A stretch of DNA of 64,000 nucleotides, taken from assembly GCF_002109495.1 (NCBI RefSeq), contig NZ_LVJN01000020.1:1100300-1164299 (forward strand), read 5' to 3'. This DNA is from Magnetofaba australis IT-1. GTDB lineage: Bacteria > Pseudomonadota > Magnetococcia > Magnetococcales > Magnetococcaceae. The position numbers and the translations under genes were made by a program. The notes beneath the pieces are model-generated. The model was not told the DNA's origin. It saw nothing but the letters and a program-made list of their open reading frames with translations, and made no database searches. Below, one piece after another: positions 36,226 through 44,961 of this stretch; the stretch's first letter is position 1, and the number at the start of each line of letters is the position of its first letter.

Positions 36226-36458
36226 GGAGCGATCCTTGTCTGAAACGCGGCCTTATGCGGCGGCGCAAAGCAGCGGCTCGGCGCGTGACTGACGGCGACT
36301 TTTGCCGCGCCAGAGTGTGCGGTTGGGCACATTTGACCCCTTCTCAGAGCGGAAACGGGCGTTCTGAGGGGGGTGGCGGAATGCGTTGCAAGGGGTATTC
36401 CAGATGGCGCATACTGGCGCGACGTCTGTTGTCGACACTCCCTCTTGGGCGCCCGCTG

Positions 36459-37469
36459 ATGCTCGATGCTTTGACCCGACTCTCCGCGCAAATTGGCGCC
36501 GATCCCATGCTGGTGCAGGGCGGCGGCGGCAATACCTCCTGCAAGGCCCCCGACGGTCGGTTGTGGGTGAAAGGCTCAGGCACATGGCTGTCGCGCGCCC
36601 AGGAGAAGCCGATCTTTACCGCCGTGGATCTGAACGCCGCGCGCGCCGCCATCGACAGCGATGCCGATGACCCCATGGCGGGTCTGTTTGACCCCGATGC
36701 GCCGTTGCGCCCCTCCATTGAGACCACGCTGCATGCGTTGATGCCGCATGCGGTGGTGTTGCATATGCACTCCATTCGCACGCTGGCCTGGGCGGTGCGC
36801 GCCGACGGCCCCGAGCGCGTGGCCGAGCGGCTCGACGGCTTGCGCTGGGCGTGGATTCCCTATCGCCGCCCCGGCGCGCCGCTTACCCAAGCGGTGCGCG
36901 CGGCCATGGGCGAGTCGCCGGATGTGCTGATTCTGGCCAATCACGGTCTGGTGGTGGGCGGCGCCGATTGCGCCGCCGCCGAAGCGCTGCTGGCGGAGGT
37001 GGAGCGCAGGCTGGATCAGCCGTACAAGCACTATGACGAGAGCGACCTGAGCCATGTCTCCGAGGTCGCGCCGGACGCCGACTACCGCCTGCCGACACAC
37101 GCTGTGGCGCAGACGCTGGCCATGGACCCGCTGCTGTTGCCGAAACTGAATGATTCTGTGCTCTACCCGGACCATGCGGTCTATCTGGGTCCGGGCTGCT
37201 GTGTGGCCATGGGCGAACAGGGGTGGCACCCGGCGCGCGACGCTTACAAGGTGACCTATGGCGTCGATCCGGCGTTTATCATCTGGGAGGGGCGCGGAAC
37301 CTGGGTGCGCGAGGAGCTCAAACCCGGCGGCGAGGAGATGCTGCGCGCCCTGGCGCTGCTGGCCAATCGTCTGGAGCCGCGCGCCGAACTGGCCACCCTC
37401 AATGACCGCGAAGTGGCCGACCTGCTGGATTGGGACGCCGAGAAGTTTCGCCAATCCCTGGACGCGTAA
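36459..37469 (+). CDS. Class II aldolase/adducin family protein
   Basis: About 336 residues from ATG 36459 (MLDALTRLSAQIG); frame open upstream to 36255 but without support. The class II aldolase fold shows DPMLVQGGGGNTSCK near the start, LHMHSIRT (metal-binding histidines), ILANHGLVVGG and a C-terminal extension of about 130 residues. Most members are zinc-dependent sugar-phosphate aldolases or epimerases; the actual reaction is unknown. First gene of a six-gene plus-strand operon with very short gaps, so it probably acts on a sugar phosphate that is then activated by the next gene's product. Confidence 0.8.
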   Translation: MLDALTRLSAQIGADPMLVQGGGGNTSCKAPDGRLWVKGSGTWLSRAQEKPIFTAVDLNAARAAIDSDADDPMAGLFDPDAPLRPSIETTLHALMPHAVVLHMHSIRTLAWAVRADGPERVAERLDGLRWAWIPYRRPGAPLTQAVRAAMGESPDVLILANHGLVVGGADCAAAEALLAEVERRLDQPYKHYDESDLSHVSEVAPDADYRLPTHAVAQTLAMDPLLLPKLNDSVLYPDHAVYLGPGCCVAMGEQGWHPARDAYKVTYGVDPAFIIWEGRGTWVREELKPGGEEMLRALALLANRLEPRAELATLNDREVADLLDWDAEKFRQSLDA

Positions 37470-37492
37470 CCGGCGGCAGGCCGGGAGGTTTC

Positions 37493-39163
37493 ATGCAGAT
37501 CATCATCCCCATGTCCGGTTTTGGCGAGCGCTTCCGCCGCGCCGGGTATTCGGTTCCCAAACCGCTCATCGAGGTGGATGGCAAACCCATCATCGCCCAT
37601 GTGGTCGACCTGTTCCCGGGGGATCACGAGTTTCTGTTTATCTGCAACCAGGACCACCTGGATGCGCCGGAATACCGCATGCGGGAGATCCTGCAAGATC
37701 TGGCGCCCGATGGTCGCATCCTCGGCATCGCGCCGCACAAGCTGGGTCCGGTGCATGCGGTGCGGCAGGCGTTTGACCTGATCGACGACGCCGCGCAATG
37801 CGTGGTCAACTACTGCGATTTCACCTGCTACTGGGATTTTGACCACTTCGCGCGCTTTGTGGCCGAGTCCCGCTGCGATGGCGCGATTCCCTGCTACACC
37901 GGCTTCCACCCGCACATGCTGGGCTCCACCTCCTACGCCTACGTGAAAACGCCGCCCGGCTCCCTGTGGGGGGAGGATATCCAGGAGAAGCAGCCCTATA
38001 CCGACACGCCGACTGAGGAGTTCGCCTCCAGCGGAACCTACTATTTCCGCTCCGGCGCGCTGCTCAAACAGGCGTTCGACCGCTGCGTGGCCGAGGATCT
38101 GACCATCGGCGGCGAGTTCTACGTCAGCCTCACCTACAAGCCGCTGTTTGCCGATGGCCGCAATATCGCCGTCTATCCGTTGCAGCACTTCATGCAGTGG
38201 GGCACGCCCCAGGATCTGGCCGAGTATCAGCGCTGGTCGGCGATGTTCCGCGATCTGCTGGCGCCGCCGCAGCCCGTTGCGCAGCACGATGGCGCGGTGA
38301 TGGTGCCCATGGCCGGATTGGGCAGCCGTTTTGCCGAGGCCGGTTACGCCACCCCCAAGCCGCTCATCGCCGTCAATGGCAAGCCCATGGCGGTGCAGGC
38401 CACTGAGGATCTGCCCGACGCCCCGCAGCGGGTGTTCATCCACCGCGCCGACATGCCCGGTTTGGCGCAGGTGGAGCAGGCGCTGCGCGACGCGTTTGGC
38501 GCGGTCAAGCATGTGCGTCTGGCGGGCCCCACCGACGGTCAGGCGCGCACCTGCATGTATGGCGTGAGCGAAGTGGATTGGGAGCAGCCGCTCACCATCG
38601 GCGCCTGCGATAATGGCGCGCTGTACGACCACGCCGCTTTGCAAACCCTGTTGGATGATCCCGCAATCGACATCATCGTATGGGGCATGCGCGGTCACCC
38701 CGGCGCGCGGCTCAATCCGCAGATGTATGGCTGGATCGGCGCTGATGAGGCGGGCAATGTGTCCCGCGTGGCGGTCAAACAGCCGTTGGAGGATCCCGCC
38801 AGCGATCCCATCATTGTGGGGACGTTCACTTTCAAGAAGGCGCAGCGCTTCGTCGACGCCGCCGAGCATATGTTCGCTCTGTTCCGCGATAAGCGGGTCA
38901 ACGGTGAGTACTACGTGGATATGCTCATCAATGATGCGGTGGAGATGGGGCTGCGGGTCAAACTGTTCGAAGTGGACCACTACCTGTGCTGGGGCACGCC
39001 GGGCGATCTGCAAAGTTTTGAGTATTGGCAGGGCTGTTTCCACAAATGGCCCGGCCACCCATACCAGTTGGAGCGCGATGGGCGCATCGCCCCGAGCGCC
39101 GTGCAGGAGCTGGCGCAGCGCTTTGCCGCCACTGCGCCGCAGATTCCCGCGCCGCGCGGGTGA
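37493..39163 (+). CDS. Tandem-domain nucleotidyltransferase
   Basis: About 556 residues from ATG 37493 with GGGAGG upstream. It holds two sugar-nucleotidyltransferase-like domains in series. The first starts IIIPMSGFGERFRRAGYSVPKPLIEVDGKP, the second near residue 268 as VMVPMAGLGSRFAEAGYATPKPLIAVNGKP. Both keep the G-x-G-x-R-F and PKPLI signature, and both end with an HF/HYxxWGTPxDLxxF/Y motif (HFMQWGTPQDLAEY and HYLCWGTPGDLQSFEY). The acidic residues are kept differently, with NYCDFTCYWD in domain 1 and IGACDNGALYD in domain 2. A duplicated single polypeptide of this type is unusual. It probably activates one or two sugars (or other phosphates) made in the operon. Confidence 0.82.
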   Translation: MQIIIPMSGFGERFRRAGYSVPKPLIEVDGKPIIAHVVDLFPGDHEFLFICNQDHLDAPEYRMREILQDLAPDGRILGIAPHKLGPVHAVRQAFDLIDDAAQCVVNYCDFTCYWDFDHFARFVAESRCDGAIPCYTGFHPHMLGSTSYAYVKTPPGSLWGEDIQEKQPYTDTPTEEFASSGTYYFRSGALLKQAFDRCVAEDLTIGGEFYVSLTYKPLFADGRNIAVYPLQHFMQWGTPQDLAEYQRWSAMFRDLLAPPQPVAQHDGAVMVPMAGLGSRFAEAGYATPKPLIAVNGKPMAVQATEDLPDAPQRVFIHRADMPGLAQVEQALRDAFGAVKHVRLAGPTDGQARTCMYGVSEVDWEQPLTIGACDNGALYDHAALQTLLDDPAIDIIVWGMRGHPGARLNPQMYGWIGADEAGNVSRVAVKQPLEDPASDPIIVGTFTFKKAQRFVDAAEHMFALFRDKRVNGEYYVDMLINDAVEMGLRVKLFEVDHYLCWGTPGDLQSFEYWQGCFHKWPGHPYQLERDGRIAPSAVQELAQRFAATAPQIPAPRG

Positions 39164-39177
39164 GAGAAGAGGGCGCC

Positions 39178-39903
39178 ATGCCGACCGAGCCGACGCTGAC
39201 GGTGGTGATTCCCTGCTACAACGAGGCCGCCAATCTACCGCTGCTCATGGCCCGCTGCGCCGAGGTGTGCGCCGGGCGTGAGGAGATCGAATTCCTGCTG
39301 GTGGACAACGGCTCCACCGACGACTCCCCGGCGGTGCTGGCGGCGGGCGTGGCCGAGCATCGTGGCCTGCGCAGCGTGCGGGTGGAGGTGAATCAGGGCT
39401 ACGGCTACGGCATTCTTTACGGCTTGCAGCAGGCGCAGGGGCGCTTTATGGGCTGGACTCACGCCGATATGCAGACCGATCCCATGGATGTGCTGGTGGG
39501 GCTGGCGGCGTTTGAGAACAGCGCCGATCCCGAGCGGTTGTTTGTCAAAGGGCGCCGTTTTGGCCGTCCCCCGGCGGATGTGCTGTTCACCATGGGCATG
39601 AGTTTTTTTGAGTCATTGTTGCTGGGCAAACGGTTGTGGGATATCAACGCACAACCTACACTGTTTCCCAAAGCGTTTTTCGCCACGTGGGAAGATCCGC
39701 CCCACGACTTCTCCCTGGATCTGTACGCCTACCATCAGGCGCGGGTCGGCGGGCTTGCGGTGGAGCGGTTTCCGGTGTTCTTTGGCGAGCGCGCCCACGG
39801 CGTTTCCCACTGGAACGTCGATTGGCGCGGCAAGAAGAAGTTCATTTTGCGCACTTTGGAATTCAGCTTTCGTCTGCGGCGCGCCTTACGCCATAAGCGT
39901 TAG
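39178..39903 (+). CDS. Family 2 glycosyltransferase (dolichol-phosphate mannose synthase-like)
   Basis: About 241 residues from ATG 39178, only 14 nt after the nucleotidyltransferase. The GT-A fold shows TVVIPCYNEAANLP at the N-terminus, FLLVDNGSTDDSP, the NQGYGYGILYGLQQAQGRFMGWTHADMQTDP segment containing the DxD-like HADMQTD, and a basic C-terminus. There is no membrane helix. It resembles synthases that transfer a sugar from a nucleotide onto polyprenyl phosphate, so it may supply a lipid-linked donor to the GT-C domain encoded two genes later. Confidence 0.88.
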   Translation: MPTEPTLTVVIPCYNEAANLPLLMARCAEVCAGREEIEFLLVDNGSTDDSPAVLAAGVAEHRGLRSVRVEVNQGYGYGILYGLQQAQGRFMGWTHADMQTDPMDVLVGLAAFENSADPERLFVKGRRFGRPPADVLFTMGMSFFESLLLGKRLWDINAQPTLFPKAFFATWEDPPHDFSLDLYAYHQARVGGLAVERFPVFFGERAHGVSHWNVDWRGKKKFILRTLEFSFRLRRALRHKR

Positions 39904-39930
39904 GTCTTCAATGGTGAAGAGAGAACCATC

Positions 39931-40518
39931 GTGATTCTGTTTCAACATCGGGTCAACCACATCGAAAAGCTGCGCGTCACCCCCCAGGAGTATGGGGTGG
40001 AGGTGGATATCCGCACCTGGGGCGATCAGCTCATCATCCACCACGACGCCGGGCGCAAAGGCCCCGCCTTTGAGTCGTGGATCGACCAGTATCGCCACGC
40101 TGGACTCATCCTCAATGTGAAGGAGGAGGGGCTGGAGGAGCGGCTGATCGAGATCATGGATGAGCGTGAGATCGACAACTACTTCTTCCTCGACCAGAGC
40201 TTTCCGTTTTTGATCAAGACGGTGTGTAGCGGCGAGAGCCGCTGTGCGGTGCGCGTCTCCGAGTATGAGAGCATCGAAACTGCGCTGGTGCTGGGCGGCA
40301 AGGTCGACTGGGTGTGGGTGGACTGCTTTACCCGTTTTCCGCTGGAGCATGAGGACGCCATGCAGTTGAAGGACGCCGGGTTCAAACTCTGCCTGGTGTC
40401 GCCGGAGCTGCAGGGGCGCATCGAAACCCGCGAGATCGATGACATGCGCGCCCTGCTGGGCGAGCGCGGCATCACCGTGGACGCGGTGTGCACCAAGAAC
40501 CCCGAACGATGGAAATAG
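39931..40518 (+). CDS. Glycerophosphodiester phosphodiesterase-like (PLC-type TIM barrel) protein
   Basis: 195 residues with a GTG start at 39931, preceded by GAGAG. FQHRVNHIEKL, then GVEVDIRTWGDQLIIHHD, is the HR...E.D....D...HD pattern of GDPD-type TIM barrels. The usual second half is short. LILNVKEEGLEE and DYxFFLDQSF follow. Likely cleaves or forms a phosphodiester, or binds a phosphosugar; the reduced size leaves activity open. The stop overlaps the start of the next gene by 10 nt, so translation is coupled. Confidence 0.65.
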   Translation: MILFQHRVNHIEKLRVTPQEYGVEVDIRTWGDQLIIHHDAGRKGPAFESWIDQYRHAGLILNVKEEGLEERLIEIMDEREIDNYFFLDQSFPFLIKTVCSGESRCAVRVSEYESIETALVLGGKVDWVWVDCFTRFPLEHEDAMQLKDAGFKLCLVSPELQGRIETREIDDMRALLGERGITVDAVCTKNPERWK

Positions 40519-42617
40519 CGCCGCCCGCGCTGTGGCGGCATCCGGCTTTTCTCGGCGGACTGGCGGCGCGCGTTCTGCTCATTGCGCTGGCGCGTCCGTG
40601 GGCGCAGGTGGCGTGGTTTCTGCCCTTTCTACAGGGCTGGTTGGGCCACCCGACGTTGGATCCCTGGAGCGCCCATCTGAGCGCCGGGGGCGATGCGCTC
40701 TCCTTCCCCTACGGTCCGGTGATGTTCGCCGCCTACCTGCCAGGAGTGGCCATGGGCGCCGGACTCGACGCTCTGTTTGGCGTCGAAGGGCTGTTCACCC
40801 ATATCGGCTTCGCCTGCGTCACCCTGCTGTTTGATTACGGCGTTCTGCGTCTGTTGCAGATTCGCTTCGCCGACTTCGAACAGCGCATCATCTGGCTCTA
40901 CTGGCTCTCGCCCATCACCCTCTACGTGGGCTACTGGTACGGCCAGACCGACATCGTGCCGGTGTTCCTGCTCACCGCCTGCCTGATCACCCTCAATCGC
41001 CTGCGCCTGGGCCGCTCCGGCGGCTGGCTTGGACTGGCCGCCGCCGCCAAACTCAGCATGCTGGCCGCCGCCCCCTTCATCGCTATCTATCTGTGGAAGA
41101 ACAAGCGGCTGCGCCCCATCGCCCACAGTTTCATCCGCTACTTCGTCTACGCCTTCGGGCTGCTGCAACTGCCGTGGCTGTTCACCGAAGGGACCCAGGT
41201 GATGATGCTGGCCAATCGTGAGATGGCCAAGCTCTATCAGATGCGGCTGTCCATGGGCGAGGGGATCTATCTCTATTGGGCGCCGCTGGCCTATCTGGCC
41301 ATTCTGTATGCGGTATGGCGTTTAGGGCGATTCAATTTCGACCTGCTGGCGGCGGCCATCGGCGGCGGCTTCATGGTGTTGCTGGTGCTCACCCCCGCTT
41401 CAGTCGGCTGGTACTACTGGACGCTGCCGTTTCTGGTGATTCACCAATTGCGCGCCGGGCTCACCGGCATGATTCTGGTGGGCGGCTTCTCGCTGCTGTT
41501 TCTGCTGCTGGCTCCGGCGACCAGTCCCGGGGCCAATCTGGCGCTGTTGGGATGGGATCTGAGCCACACCGACGTCACCCTGCGCGCGGCGTTGCCGGAG
41601 CGCTGGCTCTCGCTGTTGCAGACCGGCCTGACCGCCTCGGCGCTGCTGCTCTGTTGGCAGATGTACCGCGTGGGCATCACCGGCAACGACTACTTCCGCC
41701 TCAGCCGCCAACCGCTGCTGCTGGGCATCGCCGGGGATTCGGGCAGTGGCAAGGATAGTCTGGCCCACGCCATCGGCGGGCTGTTCGGCGAGGCTTCGGT
41801 GGTCAATGTCTCCGGCGACGACTACCACTTGTGGGATCGCTACGCCCCCATGTGGAAGGCGCTGACCCACCTCAATCCCCGCGCCAACAATCTGATGGCG
41901 TTCTGCGGCGATGTACTCAAGCTGCTTGATGGTCAGCCCATCCGTTGCCGCCACTACGACCACGCCAGCGGGCGATTCACCGCGCCGCAACCGGTGGCGG
42001 ATAATGATGTGATCATCGCCAGCGGGCTTCATGCGCTGTATACCCCGGCGCTGCGCCAGCGTTGCGATGTGCGCATATTTCTCGATATGGATGCGGATTT
42101 GCGCAGATATTTCAAAATTCGCCGGGATGTGACCCAGCGCGGCAAGGGGTTGGAGGAGACGCTGGCGGATATCGCCCGGCGCGAGCCCGATGCGGCGCAA
42201 TACGTGCGGCCGCAGATGGCCCATGCGCAATTGGTGTTCACCCTGCAGGCGGCGCGGCCGGAAGATGTGCGCCTGCCGGAACAGAGCGCGCCGCAGGGGA
42301 GCGGGCGACGCAAAAAGCTGCCGCTGAAGCTGCGCGCGCTGCTGCGCGACACTCTCTATCATGAGGACTTGGCGCGAATCTTGATCGCCATTTGCGGGCT
42401 TTACATCGATGTGGCGGTGGTGGAGGATGGCGCGGCGGTGGAGATGCGCGTGGAGGGCGACGTGGAGTCCGAGGACTTGGCGTTGGCGGCCAAAATGCTC
42501 GCCCCGCATATGGAGGAGATGCTCTCCCTGTGGCCCAACTGGCAGGCGGGGATGGCGGGGGTGATGCAACTGATTGTGCTGTTGCACGCTGCTCAAGCGC
42601 TGGCGGAGAGACGGTAA
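40509..42617 (+). CDS. GT-C-like membrane protein fused to a uridine-kinase-like P-loop domain
   Basis: About 702 residues. Residues 1-395 hold some ten hydrophobic segments with LYWLSPITLYVGYWYGQTD and AAAKLSMLAAAPF, resembling polyprenol-dependent mannosyltransferases (GT-C). From about 405 a soluble P-loop kinase domain begins with LLLGIAGDSGSGKDSLA (Walker A), then VVNVSGDDYHLWDR, YDHASGRF and VIIASGLHALY, as in uridine kinase/phosphoribulokinase. I know of no standard family with this fusion. ATG 40509 overlaps the previous gene's end (ATGGAAATAG). The kinase may phosphorylate a sugar or lipid carrier at the membrane; both halves keep their key motifs. Confidence 0.75.
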   Translation: MEIAPPALWRHPAFLGGLAARVLLIALARPWAQVAWFLPFLQGWLGHPTLDPWSAHLSAGGDALSFPYGPVMFAAYLPGVAMGAGLDALFGVEGLFTHIGFACVTLLFDYGVLRLLQIRFADFEQRIIWLYWLSPITLYVGYWYGQTDIVPVFLLTACLITLNRLRLGRSGGWLGLAAAAKLSMLAAAPFIAIYLWKNKRLRPIAHSFIRYFVYAFGLLQLPWLFTEGTQVMMLANREMAKLYQMRLSMGEGIYLYWAPLAYLAILYAVWRLGRFNFDLLAAAIGGGFMVLLVLTPASVGWYYWTLPFLVIHQLRAGLTGMILVGGFSLLFLLLAPATSPGANLALLGWDLSHTDVTLRAALPERWLSLLQTGLTASALLLCWQMYRVGITGNDYFRLSRQPLLLGIAGDSGSGKDSLAHAIGGLFGEASVVNVSGDDYHLWDRYAPMWKALTHLNPRANNLMAFCGDVLKLLDGQPIRCRHYDHASGRFTAPQPVADNDVIIASGLHALYTPALRQRCDVRIFLDMDADLRRYFKIRRDVTQRGKGLEETLADIARREPDAAQYVRPQMAHAQLVFTLQAARPEDVRLPEQSAPQGSGRRKKLPLKLRALLRDTLYHEDLARILIAICGLYIDVAVVEDGAAVEMRVEGDVESEDLALAAKMLAPHMEEMLSLWPNWQAGMAGVMQLIVLLHAAQALAERR

Positions 42618-43361
42618 ATGGCTCTGAATATTCGCAATCCCGAGGCGTTTGCGCGCAAACCGGCGGCGGTGATCTTCGACACCGACAACACTCTGTACGA
42701 CTACGCCCCGGCCCATGCGGCGGCTTCCGCGGCGGCGCGGGAGAAGGCGCAGGCGCTGTTGGGGGTGGATGGCGACGCCTTCGACGACGCCTATCGCGCC
42801 GCGCGCAAGGAGGTGAAGGCGCGCTTGGGCCATGTGGCGGCGTCACATAGCCGCCTGCTCTATTTTCAGCGCATGATCGAGCGGCTCGGGCTGAAGACCC
42901 AACTGCTGCACACCCTGGATCTCAACCAGACCTACTGGCGCACGTTCCTTGGGGCCAGCACGTTGTTCCCGGATGCGCGCGCCCTGTTGGAGGATCTGCG
43001 CGCGTTGAGCATCCACACCGCCATCGTCACCGATCTGACCGCCGAGATTCAATTCCGCAAAATCGTCTATTTTGACCTGGCCGACCACTTCGACTATGTG
43101 GTGACGTCGGAAGAGGCGGGCGCCGACAAGCCCGACCTGGCGCCGTTCCAACTGGCGCTGGAGAAGCTGGGGCTGCAGGCGGGCGAGGTGTGGATGGTGG
43201 GGGATAACGCCGTCAATGATATCCAGGGCGCCCGCGCGCTGGGCATCCCCTGTTGGCAGAAGCTCCACACAGGGGTGAGCGAAGGGCAGGGTGAGCAGGC
43301 TGCGGACGGGACCTTCACCCACTTCGGCGAGATGCGAAAATTTATCTCAGTAAAGTTCTAG
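42618..43361 (+). CDS. HAD-superfamily hydrolase
   Basis: 247 residues starting immediately after the previous stop. Motif I is AVIFDTDNTLYDY (nucleophile Asp and general acid Asp), motif II IVTDLT, motif III the Lys in EEAGADKPDLAPF, motif IV VWMVGDNAVNDI. A helical cap lies in between. Probably a sugar-phosphate phosphatase; as last gene of the glycan operon it likely removes a phosphate placed by an upstream step. The stop is followed at once by an AT-rich hairpin. Confidence 0.88.
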   Translation: MALNIRNPEAFARKPAAVIFDTDNTLYDYAPAHAAASAAAREKAQALLGVDGDAFDDAYRAARKEVKARLGHVAASHSRLLYFQRMIERLGLKTQLLHTLDLNQTYWRTFLGASTLFPDARALLEDLRALSIHTAIVTDLTAEIQFRKIVYFDLADHFDYVVTSEEAGADKPDLAPFQLALEKLGLQAGEVWMVGDNAVNDIQGARALGIPCWQKLHTGVSEGQGEQAADGTFTHFGEMRKFISVKF

Positions 43362-43362
43362 A

Positions 43363-43401
43363 AATAACATAAATATACAGTATACGAATATTTGTGTTAT
43401 T
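43363..43401. repeat. AT-rich inverted repeat after the glycan operon
   Basis: AATAACATAAATAT (43363-43376) and ATATTTGTGTTATT (43388-43401) are complementary at 13 of 14 positions, the exception being a G-T pair. It begins two bases after the HAD stop codon, so it may act as a transcript end or 3' stabiliser. Its low GC contrasts with its surroundings. Confidence 0.55.
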
Positions 43402-43431
43402 GCTCCTATAGCCGCTTGAATCCAGAATGTC

Positions 43432-43700
43432 ACAAATCCAAAGCGCTCAATGTTTGTGTGACACTGGTTGGTCTTGCGCTGACTATGGGACAAATTTCCA
43501 ACGGAAATTTGGCGGGATTGATTCGGGCCATCCATAGCCCTCACCCTGCGGGCTCGCTGCGCGAGTCCGATTTGGCAATCCTGCCAAATCGTCATAGGGT
43601 CTGTGACCCTTAAGCGGGCGTGGGCAGCGCCCACTGTTTGGATTTTGATCTTGGGAGCTCGAGGGCGCAGCCCTCGATATCTTTCAGCGCCCATATGTGC
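43432..43700. repeat. Mosaic palindromic repeat, copy D
   Basis: Same end modules as copy E at 43745-43960, in direct orientation: CAATGTTTGTGTGACAC, CTTGCGCTGACT, GGGCAGCGCCCAC and GGAGCTCGAGGGCGCAGCCC. In the middle it carries a 73-bp block (43520-43592) also found in copy C. It includes the hairpin GATTTGGC-AATCCT-GCCAAATC. Non-coding. Confidence 0.75.
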
Positions 43701-43744
43701 ACTTTTGAATGCTAGCGACTATAGTACGCCTCCCTGATCTTAAG

Positions 43745-43960
43745 CGTGCAAATCCAAACCTGCACAGAACGGCCAATGTTTGCGTGATACAGCGTGAGCT
43801 TGCGCTGACTCTGGGCCGCCGGCTGGTCGGCGGCGGGGTCTGCGTTCCGCGACCCCAGCGGCCAATGGCGTGCAATCCTGGGCAGCGCCTACGGTGTGGT
43901 TTTGCGGAGCTCGAGGGCTCCGCCCTCGAAACCATTCATCACCCAAATCACCAATTTTGC
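43745..43960. repeat. Mosaic palindromic repeat, copy E
   Basis: Shares its end modules with copy D and, inverted, with copy C. Its middle carries the GGTCGGCGGCGGGGTCTG...CCCAGCG hairpin module, as in the island arms at 9971-10035 and 12480-12545. Ends in GAGCTCGAGGGCTCCGCCC just before the 3' end of the acetyltransferase gene. Together D and E fill the 614-nt gap between two convergent genes. Confidence 0.75.
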
Positions 43961-43975
43961 CTTCGACTGAGAATC

Positions 43976-44821
43976 TTACTCAGTCGCCTCCGGCGTCGGC
44001 TTGGCCATGCAGTAGCTGGGGTCGGCGCGCCACTCCGCTTCGAAGATATCCACCGACTCCGCCACCGGCGCCATGCGCGATTCATAAAAACGGAACGGCG
44101 CGCGAATCAATGCGCCCGCCTTCTCCAGCGAGGGGCCGTAGGGGCCGAAATCCTCATAGGCGGGGAAGGGCATGTCGGCGGGCGGCTGCTGGCCGTGGGT
44201 CTGCACATACTCTTCGGCGGTGTTCATGCGCACCAACTGCGTCACCACCCGCCCCGAGCCTGCGGGGTCGGGGAAGGGTTTGATAAAGCGGTTGGGGACT
44301 TTGAGGCGCTGCTGGGCGTAGTGGATGAAGGTGCAGCGGAACAGGCAGTCCTTGAACGCGCCGCCCAGCAACAGAACAAAGGTGCGTGGATTTGTGCGCG
44401 AATGCCGCACCAGATTGCCGAAGATGGAGTGTTCTCCGAAGCAGTCGTCATCCACCTGGAACAGCGTATCGATCAACGCGGCGTTGTGCGCCGTGCGCAG
44501 CGCCGTCACCGAGAAGTTGGGGTTGTCGGTACGCACAAAGTCCGCGCCGCGCCAGGCGTGGTCGGCGTAGACCCCCATGTCGGGGCAGGGTGTGATGGCC
44601 GGATCCCAGGTCTCGCCGCTGCACCAGGTGTAGGAGAAGGTGGGGATCAGTAGCAGTCCCTGAGGAATCGCCAGGCGAAAGGCGTCGGTGATGTCATCCA
44701 GCCCATTTTCCAATTTGCCCAATCCCCAAACCCCGGAAAACAGGAAAATGGTGTCGCTGGGTTGAATACCCAGATCGTCAGTGAGGTGGGCGGCAAGGGT
44801 CTGGGCGTTGGTTTTTTTCAT
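43976..44821 (-). CDS. AAC(3)-family N-acetyltransferase
   Basis: 281 residues of the aminoglycoside 3-N-acetyltransferase fold, with TIFLFSGVWGLGKLENG (acetyl-CoA region), LLIPTFSYTWCSGE, VRTDNPNFSVTALRT and FGEHSIFGNLVRHS containing the conserved His and Asn. Relatives encoded in polysaccharide loci acetylate amino sugars and do not confer antibiotic resistance. Given the flanking glycan operon, that is the more likely role. It is convergent with that operon across repeats D and E. A start at ATG 44821 is supported by MKKTNAQTLAAHLTDDLGI. Confidence 0.8.
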   Translation of the reverse strand: MKKTNAQTLAAHLTDDLGIQPSDTIFLFSGVWGLGKLENGLDDITDAFRLAIPQGLLLIPTFSYTWCSGETWDPAITPCPDMGVYADHAWRGADFVRTDNPNFSVTALRTAHNAALIDTLFQVDDDCFGEHSIFGNLVRHSRTNPRTFVLLLGGAFKDCLFRCTFIHYAQQRLKVPNRFIKPFPDPAGSGRVVTQLVRMNTAEEYVQTHGQQPPADMPFPAYEDFGPYGPSLEKAGALIRAPFRFYESRMAPVAESVDIFEAEWRADPSYCMAKPTPEATE

Positions 44822-44961
44822 GGATCGAAGCCGGATTCTGGAGTCTGTCAGGGCTCTCCACTATGGTCGGCGACAGGTTGAATTGCAATGTATTGCCGGG
44901 CTTGGCGGATGGTTGAAGGGGGCCGCCGACAACCCTCGGCGACCCGCTTGATTTGAGGCGG

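Noticed and set aside
36255-36458. N-terminal extension of the class II aldolase
   Set aside because: The extra 68 codons read as low-complexity Arg/Gly/Ser with no ribosome site; the family fold begins after ATG 36459.
37256-39058. 600-codon minus-strand frame over the nucleotidyltransferase
   Set aside because: Antisense shadow; the plus-strand product has duplicated family motifs in frame.
41400-42833. 477-codon minus-strand frame over the GT-C/kinase fusion
   Set aside because: No motifs, His/Arg/Gln bias, and it crosses the end of one real gene into the next.
43976-44821. Aminoglycoside resistance gene
   Set aside because: The AAC(3) fold is clear, but the setting is a glycan locus and relatives there acetylate amino sugars; no resistance context such as integron or transposon is present.
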